Positions 38,031 through 46,309 of a stretch of DNA of 64,000 nucleotides are shown piece after piece (the stretch's first letter is position 1; every line of letters starts with the position of its first letter). The notes beneath the pieces are model-generated. The model searched no databases. It saw only the letters and a program-made list of their open reading frames with translations, and was not told the DNA's origin. The position numbers and the translations under genes are program-made. Where the stretch lies: NCBI GenBank assembly GCA_900314605.1, contig OMVX01000001.1, positions 1-64,000 on the forward strand, written 5' to 3'. Source of the stretch: an uncultured Methanobrevibacter sp. Its GTDB lineage: Archaea; Methanobacteriota; Methanobacteria; Methanobacteriales; Methanobacteriaceae.

Positions 38031-38705
38031 ATGTTGAAAAGAGTTAATATTACAGGAAATCCAAATATTGGAGTATACATATCTGCTAATGATGATGTAG
38101 CTATTGTTCCTCACAATATTTTAGATTCTCATCTTGAAGTTTTAAAAGAAGCTTTAGATGTAAATATTGTTACATGTTCAATTGCTGGATCTAATTTATC
38201 TGGTGCTTTAATGGCAGGAAATTCTAATGGTTTTATAGTTTCCCCTCAAATATATGATAAAGAATTAAATACTTTAAAAGAAGCAGGGATTGAAAATATT
38301 GCTTTATTACCAGATAAATATACAGCAGTAGGTAATATTCTAGCTGTTAATGATAAGGGAGCTATAGTTAGTTCTAAAGTTTCCGATAATGCTATTAATG
38401 TTATTGAAGAAACATTAAATGTAGACGTAGTAAAAACATCCATAGCAGGTTTTGATATTGTAGGTTCTTTAATGGCTGTTACTAATAAAGGATTTCTTAT
38501 TCACAAAGATTCTAATCCTGATGATTTAACTTTTCTTCAAAAGGTTTTTGGTGTAGAAGGTAATATTGGTACTGTTAACCGAGGGGTACCTCTTATAGGT
38601 GCATGTTCTATAGCAAATTCCCATGGAGTAATAGTTGGAGAAGATACTACTGGTCCTGAAATGGCTAGGATTGAAGAATCTTTAGGATTTTTAGATACAT
38701 TTTAA
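38031..38705 (+). CDS. eif6: Translation initiation factor aIF6 (anti-association factor)
   Basis: 224 aa. aIF6 binds the 50S subunit and blocks premature joining with 30S. The five-fold pentein repeat is visible as recurring units: GNPNIGVYISANDDVAIVP, SIAGSNLSGALMAGNSNGFIVS, YTAVGNILAVNDKGAIVS, SIAGFDIVGSLMAVTNKGFLIH, and NRGVPLIGACSIANSHGVIVGEDTTGPE. The start is ATG 38031 behind AAAGGTATATAATA. The frame is open upstream into the L31e gene, but that extension is out of family and overlaps a real gene, so it is rejected. Confidence 0.96.
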   Translation: MLKRVNITGNPNIGVYISANDDVAIVPHNILDSHLEVLKEALDVNIVTCSIAGSNLSGALMAGNSNGFIVSPQIYDKELNTLKEAGIENIALLPDKYTAVGNILAVNDKGAIVSSKVSDNAINVIEETLNVDVVKTSIAGFDIVGSLMAVTNKGFLIHKDSNPDDLTFLQKVFGVEGNIGTVNRGVPLIGACSIANSHGVIVGEDTTGPEMARIEESLGFLDTF

Positions 38706-38734
38706 ATATAATCATATCAAAATGAGGGATTTAT

Positions 38735-38959
38735 ATGCAAACTAAAATTTATAGGGTTAAAGGTCAATTTGTTTTAGGCTCACAGACTCAAAAATTTACT
38801 AAAGAACTTAAATCATTTAATGAAGAAAACATTTATGAAAAAATTTATTCATTATTTGGTAGTCAACATGGAATAAATAGGAATAAAATAGACATTCAAG
38901 AAATAGAAGAAATCACTCCTGATGAAGTTGAAGATCTTGTTCTTAAAGGTATCTTATAA
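38735..38959 (+). CDS. rplX: 50S ribosomal protein LX (L18Ae/L20A)
   Basis: 74 aa, the short archaeal LX protein, homologous to the N-terminal half of eukaryotic L18a. TKIYRVKGQFVLGSQTQKFTKELKSFNEENIYEKIYSLFGSQHGINRNKIDI contains the family core, with the beta hairpin RVKGQF and GSQHGINRNKI. GAGGGATTT precedes the ATG. It lies between aIF6 (29-bp gap) and prefoldin alpha (14-bp gap), as in many archaea. Confidence 0.95.
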   Translation: MQTKIYRVKGQFVLGSQTQKFTKELKSFNEENIYEKIYSLFGSQHGINRNKIDIQEIEEITPDEVEDLVLKGIL

Positions 38960-38973
38960 AAAAGGTGTTTTTT

Positions 38974-39411
38974 ATGGATGATCAGCAAAGATTACAACAA
39001 ATGGTAAGTGAACTTTCTGCTTATAGAAATCAGGCAGAATTATTACAACAACAAGTAGAAGCTCTTCAAGCATCACTTTCTGAACTTGAAGTATTAAAAA
39101 ATACTATTGATAGTATGGCAGGTAAAGATTCTGTTGAATCTTTAGTTCCTATAGGTGGCGGAGCTTTTATGGAAGGCGAAATAAAAAATACCCAAGATGT
39201 TGTAATGAGTATAGGTGCTGGTATTGCTGTAAAACAAACTGCAGATGAGGCTAAAGCAACTATTGATTCTCAGTCAGAAGAATTAAAACAAAATTTAGAT
39301 AAAACTTTAGAAAATTTACAAAATGTCACAGATGCTATTGCTCGGCTTCAGCCTGCTGCTGAAAAGTTGTCACAAAATTTACAACTTGATGCTCAATTAT
39401 CAGGACAATAA
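38974..39411 (+). CDS. pfdA: Prefoldin subunit alpha
   Basis: 145 aa. Hexameric (2 alpha, 4 beta) ATP-independent chaperone that hands unfolded proteins to the thermosome. Two long coiled-coil helices (residues ~1-50 with Gln/Leu heptads, ~95-140) flank the beta-hairpin region LVPIGGGAFMEGEIKNTQDVVMSIGAGIAVKQT. The start is ATG 38974 after AAAGGTGTTTTTT. Last gene of the ribosomal run; in related genomes ftsY normally follows directly, but here a 3.2-kb opposite-strand adhesin gene lies between. Confidence 0.95.
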   Translation: MDDQQRLQQMVSELSAYRNQAELLQQQVEALQASLSELEVLKNTIDSMAGKDSVESLVPIGGGAFMEGEIKNTQDVVMSIGAGIAVKQTADEAKATIDSQSEELKQNLDKTLENLQNVTDAIARLQPAAEKLSQNLQLDAQLSGQ

Positions 39412-39671
39412 TCCCACACCTTTTCTTTTATTTTTAATTTTCTTCTTTTTTTTAACTATTTTAAACTTTTAATTATATTTTTTAATTAATTTTACTACTC
39501 TTTTTTTCTTAGATAAATTTTATTAATTTTTAAAATTAGTTTATAAAAAATATAAAATATTCATAATTGATTTAATGAATTAAATTATTTTAAAAAAAGT
39601 ATTTAATAATATATTAAGAATTGAATAATAAAAAAAATTAAATAAATGGAATCTTAGTTGAATATTTCCAT

Positions 39672-42600
39672 TTATTTTGAAACTTTTATTGTACCTTTTC
39701 CAGTAGCTTGCTTGTATGTTGCTGTGGGTTTATAAGTTACTGTAAATTTATAGTTTCCTTTTTTGTTTAATTTTAGTGCTTTTATTTTTGCTCCATTAAG
39801 GGTTAGTGTAGCTATTCCTTTTGAATTGGTTTTTACTTTGAAGGTTTTATTTTTTATTTTAAAGTAGATTAATTGATTTTTTATTACTTTATTTTTACTG
39901 TCTTTTAATGTTGCAGTTAATTGCATTTTTTTAGCAGTACTTTTATAGGATTTTTGAGAGGTTTTAACATTAACTAATTTACTTGCTTCTTTGTTAATAG
40001 TTATTTTTCCAGTTCCATTTGATCCTATATGATTTTCGTCACCTTCAAAGATTGCTATTATATTATGTGTACCAGCACCAAGTTTCTTTAATTGTGCACT
40101 TGTTATTTTAATTTGTGAAATTCCTGATGCGTCACTAAGACCAGTTCCAATTACCACTCCATTTACTGTAAATATAATATTAACATTTGAAACTTGGGGG
40201 TTAACAGTTACTGAATAAATGTTATCATAATTTATAACATAATTAGCATTTTTTGAGGTAATACTAGTTGCTTGAGGTTTTACTTCGAAATTTACTGTTG
40301 ATACACTTTTATCATAGTTTTCTGTTCCATTGAATATAACGTTGAATGTATAATTATCTGCATTTAAATTAGGAATATTAATAGTTCCTATACCATTAGT
40401 TAAATTAGCAGAATATATTTGCTCATTATAGATAAGATAAATTATACCACTAATATTTTTATAGACAAATACTTTAATTAATTCATCTTCACCATAGGTA
40501 ATATTATCTGCTTCAGTATACATATCAATGGTCTGTTTATTAACTGTAAAATTAAGTATTTCAGATAATGCTTTTGCATAATTAGCACTTCCACCATAAA
40601 TAATTGATATTGTATGGTTTCCTGCATTTATGCCTTGAAGTTCAACAACTCCAAAACCTCCACTAATATTAGTATATTCTTCATCATCAACATATACTGT
40701 TACATTACCTTCTCCTATTAATTCCATGTTTAAATCACATACATAAAATGTAACATAACCAATTGTTTCATAGGTATAATCTTTTACTTCTACTGTGATT
40801 TCTGTAAATTTTTGAATTAAATTAGGATCACTTGCAGTTTTAGTAGCTTTATAAACCTTAATATTATTAATATTATCAGTATAAATGATATTTCCTTCAA
40901 TATTATTTGTAAATTTAGAAGTAGTAATATTAAGTATTCCATCATTTAAATAAATTCCTCCAGCACTAGGAGCATAATTATCACTTACAGTACAATTATT
41001 AAAAATACTGGTACTATTATTAAGGTATAATGCGCCACCATAAACTCCTGCATTATTACCAGTAAAACTGGAGTTTGTAAAGGTACCATTACCTGTTTGA
41101 ATAAATATTGCACCACCAGTATTGTTTCCATTGTTGTTTTCGAATTTTGTAAATATAAAATAACCATTACCTTTATTAATGTAGATTGCTCCACCACTAT
41201 CATTTGCATAGTTATCGGTTAAATTACAATAATTAAAGGTAATATTGCCTATATTATTAAAGACGGCACTACCGTTCATAGCGTTATTTTCTAAAAAGCT
41301 TGAATTAGTTAAAATCACTGTAGTTTTAGTAATGTAGATTGATCCTCCTTTGGTTCCTTTGTTGTTTCTGAATTTTGAATTTATAATAGTAAAATGACCA
41401 TTATTAATGTAGATTGCTCCACCTTCAATTCCATTATTATCTGTAAATGATGTGTTTAAAATTGTAGCATTTCCATTAACATATAATGCACCACTAAATT
41501 GGGTTCCATTATTATCAGATAAAGTAGAATTTTCAATATAAGCAATACCATTAGTAATATACACTCCTCCAACATATTTTGCACTGTTAGCAGTTATCGT
41601 TGAGTTTATACATGTAAGATTACTCTTAAACATGTAGATTGCTCCGGCATATGTTAGTGCACTATTATTTTCAAACCTCGTATTTTCAATAGTACAATTA
41701 CCTAGATTAACATATAATCCTCCACCATTAATGTTTCCCCAATTACCTGAGAAAATTGTATCTGTAATTTTACCATTACCTCTTAAAATGTAGATTGAAC
41801 CAGAAGTTCCATTGTTATTGTTGAATGTTGAATTTATGACGGTACAATTTCCCTTAACATAAACTGCACTACCATTAGCATTACTTGCAGTATCATTTAA
41901 TGCCATGTTATTGTTGAATGTTGAATTTAAAATAGTACAATTACCTGTAGCAATATAGATTCCTCCACCATAACAACCTGTATCAGCATCACTTTTAACA
42001 TAGTTACCGGTAAATGTTGAATATATAAAATACCCTTTACTTTTTTCTTTAATGTAAATTGCTCCCCCATAAACTTGAGCATTGTTGTTGTTAAATGTTG
42101 CTTTTGTAAATGTTCCATTTCCGTCTATAAAGATTGCTCCTCCATTAGAGCTTGCATTGTTGTTGTTGAATGTTGATTTAGTCATGTTACAGTTTACATT
42201 TTTTATGTAGATTGCTCCTCCATAAGTTTTTGCCTTGTTAGTTTGGAAGGTTGAATCATCTACAATAATTTTACCATTTTCTAAGTAGATTGCTCCTCCA
42301 TTAGAGCTTGCATTGTTGTTGTTGAATGTTGAATTGCTTATGTTGCAGTATCCGTCTTTTATGTAGATTGCTCCTCCATAAGTTTTTGCATTGTTGTTGC
42401 TAAATGTGGAGTTTACAAAGTTTCCATTTCCTGAAAATATATAGATTGCACCACCATAAAGTGAAGTATTTCCATTTACAATGTTAATATTTTTCAAAGT
42501 TACAGTATGCCCTGTAATATTTAAAAATCTTACTTTTCCACATAAATCTATAGTATGTCCTTTACCATCAATAGTTAAATTCTGAGATATAACAATTCCA

Positions 42601-42905
42601 CCAAGGTCTATAAATCTACTGTCATATTCTTCATTAAATATATAATTATTATCTAATGTTATTTCACTACTACCTGAATTTATTGTTTCGTTTAGACTAC
42701 TAAAATTTAAAATATCATTATCATCCTTTGCCCTTTCACTTCCAGGATGCTTACTTGATATTTTCATAGTATTATGATTTTCATTTGCAACATCCATATC
42801 ATTATTGTTTGATGTTGTTTGAATATTTTCTGCATGTTCTGTTAAACTAATATTTTCATCCATATTAATATCACTTGCAGCAACTAATCCTAACCCTAAA
42901 AACAT
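39672..42905 (-). CDS. Large beta-helix adhesin-like surface protein (signal peptide interrupted)
   Basis: 1077 aa from the first in-frame ATG. After an Asn/Asp-rich N-terminal region come about 15-18 pectate-lyase/Chlamydia-PMP-like repeats of ~25 residues with the core GGAIYI and N-(S/T)-F-x-x-N-N-A (residues ~130-640). Immunoglobulin-like repeats with ITYGEDELIKVFV-type strands (about 660-970) and a Lys-rich C-terminal domain (KTSQKSYKSTAKKMQLTATLKDS) follow. Such proteins are exported, N-glycosylated cell-surface adhesins of gut methanogens; AglB is encoded in this window. The ATG at 42905 lies inside the hydrophobic core of a signal peptide (KLLLAGTLILI precedes it in frame). The likely original start is ATG 42955 behind AAGGAGGT, but the frame breaks in between. 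It may be a pseudogene or phase-off. Confidence 0.85.
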   Translation of the reverse strand: MFLGLGLVAASDINMDENISLTEHAENIQTTSNNNDMDVANENHNTMKISSKHPGSERAKDDNDILNFSSLNETINSGSSEITLDNNYIFNEEYDSRFIDLGGIVISQNLTIDGKGHTIDLCGKVRFLNITGHTVTLKNINIVNGNTSLYGGAIYIFSGNGNFVNSTFSNNNAKTYGGAIYIKDGYCNISNSTFNNNNASSNGGAIYLENGKIIVDDSTFQTNKAKTYGGAIYIKNVNCNMTKSTFNNNNASSNGGAIFIDGNGTFTKATFNNNNAQVYGGAIYIKEKSKGYFIYSTFTGNYVKSDADTGCYGGGIYIATGNCTILNSTFNNNMALNDTASNANGSAVYVKGNCTVINSTFNNNNGTSGSIYILRGNGKITDTIFSGNWGNINGGGLYVNLGNCTIENTRFENNSALTYAGAIYMFKSNLTCINSTITANSAKYVGGVYITNGIAYIENSTLSDNNGTQFSGALYVNGNATILNTSFTDNNGIEGGAIYINNGHFTIINSKFRNNKGTKGGSIYITKTTVILTNSSFLENNAMNGSAVFNNIGNITFNYCNLTDNYANDSGGAIYINKGNGYFIFTKFENNNGNNTGGAIFIQTGNGTFTNSSFTGNNAGVYGGALYLNNSTSIFNNCTVSDNYAPSAGGIYLNDGILNITTSKFTNNIEGNIIYTDNINNIKVYKATKTASDPNLIQKFTEITVEVKDYTYETIGYVTFYVCDLNMELIGEGNVTVYVDDEEYTNISGGFGVVELQGINAGNHTISIIYGGSANYAKALSEILNFTVNKQTIDMYTEADNITYGEDELIKVFVYKNISGIIYLIYNEQIYSANLTNGIGTINIPNLNADNYTFNVIFNGTENYDKSVSTVNFEVKPQATSITSKNANYVINYDNIYSVTVNPQVSNVNIIFTVNGVVIGTGLSDASGISQIKITSAQLKKLGAGTHNIIAIFEGDENHIGSNGTGKITINKEASKLVNVKTSQKSYKSTAKKMQLTATLKDSKNKVIKNQLIYFKIKNKTFKVKTNSKGIATLTLNGAKIKALKLNKKGNYKFTVTYKPTATYKQATGKGTIKVSK
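42133..42395. repeat. 156-bp tandem duplication inside the adhesin gene
   Basis: ATTGCTCCTCCATTAGAGCT begins at 42133 and again at 42289. TTTTATGTAGATTGCTCC begins at 42201 and again at 42357. Both pairs are 156 bp (52 codons, two beta-helix turns) apart, and the near-identity extends over at least 100 bp, indicating a recent in-frame duplication. Confidence 0.8.
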
Positions 42906-42955
42906 GATTAAGATTAAAGTTCCTGCTAATAATAGCTTTACTTAATTTTTAACAT

Positions 42956-43563
42956 ACCTCCTTATAATAAAAAAATTTTTTCATCATTATTAATTTTCAT
43001 TAATTTATATTATTTATATAATTATAAAATATTATTTTTCTTTTAATTTATATATATATATTTTATATTTTTAATAATCTTATTAGTGTATTCGATTTTC
43101 TTTTAAAATTTTAAAAAAATAATTTTTCATAAAGGGTTCTAGGAATAAAGGTTTTAATTCAGATTTTTTTTAAAAAATTTTTAACAATTTTTTTCAACAT
43201 TTTTTCTTTTTCTTATTTTAAATTATCCCTCATTTATTTTCATATTTTTCATATGACCACTTATTTTTATTTAACATTATTTTAATTTTAATGATTATTT
43301 CAATCTTCTATTATTTTTTAAAATAAATGGTCTATATATGTATGTTTAAATTCATCATTTTTTTAGTTTAGATTTAAAAATCATAAAATTATAATATTAT
43401 TAAAAATTAAAGTTAGATATAACCAAAATTATTTTTAACTTTAAATTTAAATCAATTATATTCTTAGTTCCAAATTTTTATATAAATTTTTATTAGTTTA
43501 AATTTATTTATAAGTCTTATAAATTGTTTGTTGGATATATATTTTTTTAAGGAAGGTAATAAC
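42956..43563. other. Divergent promoter region of adhesin and ftsY
   Basis: 608 bp of A/T-rich DNA. AAGGAGGT (42956-42963, minus strand) abuts the presumed original adhesin start. Strong TATA-like runs (TTTATATATATATATTTTATA, about 43049-43069) could serve the adhesin on the minus strand. ftsY probably uses a box A near 43480-43490 (TTTTTATATAAATT). No gene was seen. Confidence 0.45.
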
Positions 43564-45033
43564 TTGTTTGAATCATTAAAAAGTAAATTTTCCAGAACTA
43601 GTAATCAGTTAACAGATAAGGTTACTGAAGAAGCTAAAGAAGAAAATAATATTGAAAGTTTCGATTCTGAAGAAATAGAAGAAAATATCCCTAATAGGGA
43701 TATTGATGATGAAGATGCAGAATGGGAAGAAATCTTTGATGAAGAAGATGATGAAGAAGATTTAAATGAATCAAATAAAAAATCAGGATTTTTCTCAAGA
43801 TTTTCAAGTAAAAAGGATAAAGACGACTCTTCAAAGCCTAAAGTTAAAAGAGATAGATTTGCTGAAGCTTTAGCAGAACAAGAAGCTAAAAAAGAAGCTG
43901 AAGAATTAGGCATTGAAGTTCCTAAGAAGAAACATTGGTATAGTGGAAATAAATCTTCAGATGATGAGGAAAAAGAAGATTTTGATAAAGAATACTATAA
44001 ATCAGATTATGTAGAAGATGAAGATTCTAAAAAACACTGGTATAATAGAAGTAAAGAAGAGGAATCAATTAGTGATAAATATAAAGATGAAATTTCTGCT
44101 AAGGATATTTTTGAAGAGATTGACCAGGAAGACAATAATAAATCTAAAGAAAAGTCAGGTAGTATAATCTCATTTTTAAAAGAAAAAACTATTCAAGAAG
44201 ATGATATTGAAGATATTTTATTTGAACTTGAAATTGGTCTACTTGAAGGGGATGTTGCAATAGATGTTGCAAATGAGGTAGTTGAATCTGTAAAAGAGGA
44301 TTTAGTTGGTCAAAAAATCAAAAGAAGTAATGATGTAGAGGAATATACTTATAAAGCTCTTCAAAAAGCTATTGCTAAGATAATTAATGTTGATGGAAAA
44401 TCAATGACTGAAATGTTAGAAGATAAAGTTAAGGAAGGTAAACCTTTAGTTGTTATGTTAGTAGGTATTAATGGTACAGGTAAAACTACTACTATTGGTA
44501 AATTAGCAAATTATTATGTTAAAAAAGGTTATACTCCAGTTATTGCCGCTTCAGATACTTTTAGAGCAGGAGCTATAGAACAGGTAACTCATCATGCAGA
44601 TAATGTTGGTGTAAAAATAATTAAACATCAAAAGGGATCTGATCCTGCTGCAGTTGCATATGATGCTGTTGAACATGCAAATGCTCAAAATAAAGAATTA
44701 GTATTAATCGATACTGCTGGAAGAATGCAGACAAATACTAATCTTATGGATGAGATGAAAAAAATTAAAAGAATAGCAAAACCAGATTTAGTTGTTTTTG
44801 TTGGTGATGCATTAACAGGTAATGATGCTACAGAACAAGCTAGAAAATTTAATGAAGCTATTGATATAGATGGTGTAATTTTAACAAAAGCGGATGCTGA
44901 TGCTAAAGGCGGAGCTTCATTATCTATAGGTTATGTAATTCAAAAACCTATACTTTTCTTAGGTATGGGTCAAGGTTATGATGATATTAAAGAGTATAGT
45001 CCAGAATGGATGTTAGACCAATTATTCTCATAA
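43564..45033 (+). CDS. ftsY: Signal recognition particle receptor FtsY
   Basis: 489 aa. SRP GTPase receptor that docks ribosome-SRP complexes at the membrane. The first ~200 residues are a very acidic/Lys-rich low-complexity A domain (DDEDAEWEEIFDEEDDEED, repeated HWY motifs KKHWYSGN and KKHWYNRS). The NG domain follows: P-loop GINGTGKTTTIGKLA, ASDTFRAGAIEQV (I-box), DTAGRMQTN (G3), TKADADAKGGASLS (G4) and the C-terminal FLGMGQGYDDIKEYSPEWMLDQLF. The start is TTG 43564 (MFESLKSKF), with GGAAGGTAAT six bases upstream; a 12-residue longer version has no better site. Confidence 0.95.
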   Translation: MFESLKSKFSRTSNQLTDKVTEEAKEENNIESFDSEEIEENIPNRDIDDEDAEWEEIFDEEDDEEDLNESNKKSGFFSRFSSKKDKDDSSKPKVKRDRFAEALAEQEAKKEAEELGIEVPKKKHWYSGNKSSDDEEKEDFDKEYYKSDYVEDEDSKKHWYNRSKEEESISDKYKDEISAKDIFEEIDQEDNNKSKEKSGSIISFLKEKTIQEDDIEDILFELEIGLLEGDVAIDVANEVVESVKEDLVGQKIKRSNDVEEYTYKALQKAIAKIINVDGKSMTEMLEDKVKEGKPLVVMLVGINGTGKTTTIGKLANYYVKKGYTPVIAASDTFRAGAIEQVTHHADNVGVKIIKHQKGSDPAAVAYDAVEHANAQNKELVLIDTAGRMQTNTNLMDEMKKIKRIAKPDLVVFVGDALTGNDATEQARKFNEAIDIDGVILTKADADAKGGASLSIGYVIQKPILFLGMGQGYDDIKEYSPEWMLDQLFS

Positions 45034-45248
45034 TTCTTTTTTTATTTTTATTAATTATTTTACTTTTTTTACTTTATTTTAAAATGTGTTTTTTTTTATT
45101 TTATTATTAATTTAATATTTTTTAATTCTTTTTTAATCTAAAATTAGGATTTTTTATTTTTATTTAAATAAATAAAAACAAATAAAAATTATTTATAACA
45201 AATAAAATTTAATAAAATAAAATAAATTACTGGAATAGGTTAAAATAC

Positions 45249-45440
45249 TTACTCATCAATATTACTTAAAATTTCTCCTCCAACTCCAATGTCATCACGA
45301 GCATATGCTTGAATTAAAACAGTTGTAGTACTTATTGGTAAGTCATATGCATCTGCAACAATTTTACTAACTTCTTTAATCATTTTTTCTTTTCTTTCTT
45401 TACTAATTCCTTGGTTTCCAGCTATTGTAATTACCGGCAT
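45249..45440 (-). CDS. 4-Oxalocrotonate tautomerase-family protein
   Basis: 63 aa, the classic 4-OT size. It starts Met-Pro-Val-Ile-Thr-Ile; processed Pro-1 would be the catalytic base. GISKERKEKMIKEVSKIVADAYDLP is the helix, TTTVLIQAYARDDIGVGGE carries the conserved arginine and the GVGG turn. Members act as homohexamers. The physiological substrate in methanogens is unknown. GGTGATAAA precedes the ATG. Single gene convergent with ftsY. It is unrelated in position to the longer tautomerase at 8915-9286. Confidence 0.88.
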   Translation of the reverse strand: MPVITIAGNQGISKERKEKMIKEVSKIVADAYDLPISTTTVLIQAYARDDIGVGGEILSNIDE

Positions 45441-45814
45441 TTTATCACCTTCAAATTTTTTCTGTTAATAATTAATTATTATATTAAACTAAATAATTGT
45501 ATTTATATAATTTTAAGTTTAATAATATTAATACTAATTAAATTAGTAATTTAAATTAATTATTTAAATTAATTTTTTATATTAATTATTATTTTATTAA
45601 AAATATTATTAACTATATTATTAAAAATATTATTAACTATAATATTAAAAATATTATTAACTATAATATTAAATAATAATTATGGACTTTTTATTTAAAT
45701 TCTAAATTTTTGAATATTAAAACCTATTATACATATTTAAAAGTCATATTAATTGAAATTATATTTGATTAAAGTTATAATTATTTAATGATTATTTTAA
45801 AATATGGTGATTTA
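45441..45814. other. Divergent spacer with tandem repeat upstream of dcd
   Basis: 374 bp of A/T-rich DNA between the tautomerase and dCTP deaminase genes. It holds the 24-bp tandem repeat at 45595-45673 and unspecified promoters. A short ATG-initiated extension of dcd at 45788 lacks a ribosome site. Confidence 0.5.
45595..45673. repeat. 24-bp tandem repeat, three copies
   Basis: The 22-bp core made of TATTAAAAATA and TTATTAACTAT occurs identically at 45595, 45619 and 45643, giving a 24-bp period. A partial fourth copy (TATTAAA) starts at 45667. It lies about 140-220 bp before the dcd start. Confidence 0.9.
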
Positions 45815-46270
45815 ATGTTAGGAGAGGATGAACTTAAAAAATTATTTCCAGATTTTATAGATTTAATACAACCATCTGGTATTGATTTACCTTTAGATGA
45901 AGTATATATACAAAAAGGTCCAGGTTCATTAATTGATAATGAGAAAAAATTACCCGAATTAGAGAAATTAGAAGGGTATATTTACACTCTTGAGCCTAAT
46001 ACTGCATATATTGTAACAATTGATAGAAAAATTAAAATTCCTAAAGGATATACAATGTTGTATTACCCAAGGTCTACACTTTTAAGATCTTTTATTTCTC
46101 TTCAAACAGCAGTAGGAGACCCTGGTTTTTATGGAACTTTAAAATTTTTAATAATAAATCATGGAACTTTCCCATATTTAATCAAGAAAGGAGATAGGAT
46201 AGCTCAAGCTGTAGTTTTTGATGTTATTGGTTCTGGAGAATATAACGGTTCTTATCAAGAATCAGAATAA
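45815..46270 (+). CDS. dcd: dCTP deaminase / dUTP diphosphatase family
   Basis: 151 aa. Trimeric enzyme of the Dcd-Dut family that supplies dUMP for thymidylate and limits dUTP. QPSGIDLPLDEVY (about residues 21-33), the active-site loop PRSTLLRSFISLQTAVGDPGFYGTLKF (about 85-111) with Ser, Arg and Asp-Pro-Gly-Tyr-like motif, and KKGDRIAQAVVFDV near the end are diagnostic. Whether it is mono- or bifunctional cannot be decided. The start is ATG 45815 because GGTGATTTA lies directly upstream; a nine-residue longer version from 45788 has no ribosome site and would contain it. Followed after 39 bp by the acetolactate-synthase-like gene. Confidence 0.87.
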   Translation: MLGEDELKKLFPDFIDLIQPSGIDLPLDEVYIQKGPGSLIDNEKKLPELEKLEGYIYTLEPNTAYIVTIDRKIKIPKGYTMLYYPRSTLLRSFISLQTAVGDPGFYGTLKFLIINHGTFPYLIKKGDRIAQAVVFDVIGSGEYNGSYQESE

Positions 46271-46309
46271 TATACTATTTTTATTTAATTAAATTATTTT
46301 GAGGATATT

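Noticed and set aside
40900-42480. Regularly spaced similar sequences that could suggest a CRISPR array
   Set aside because: They are in-frame beta-helix repeats of the adhesin; spacing and sequence vary with the protein repeat and no cas genes are present.
43605-43913. Serine-rich reading frame opposite the acidic region of ftsY
   Set aside because: It is the antisense shadow of Glu/Asp/Lys codons and has no supported start.
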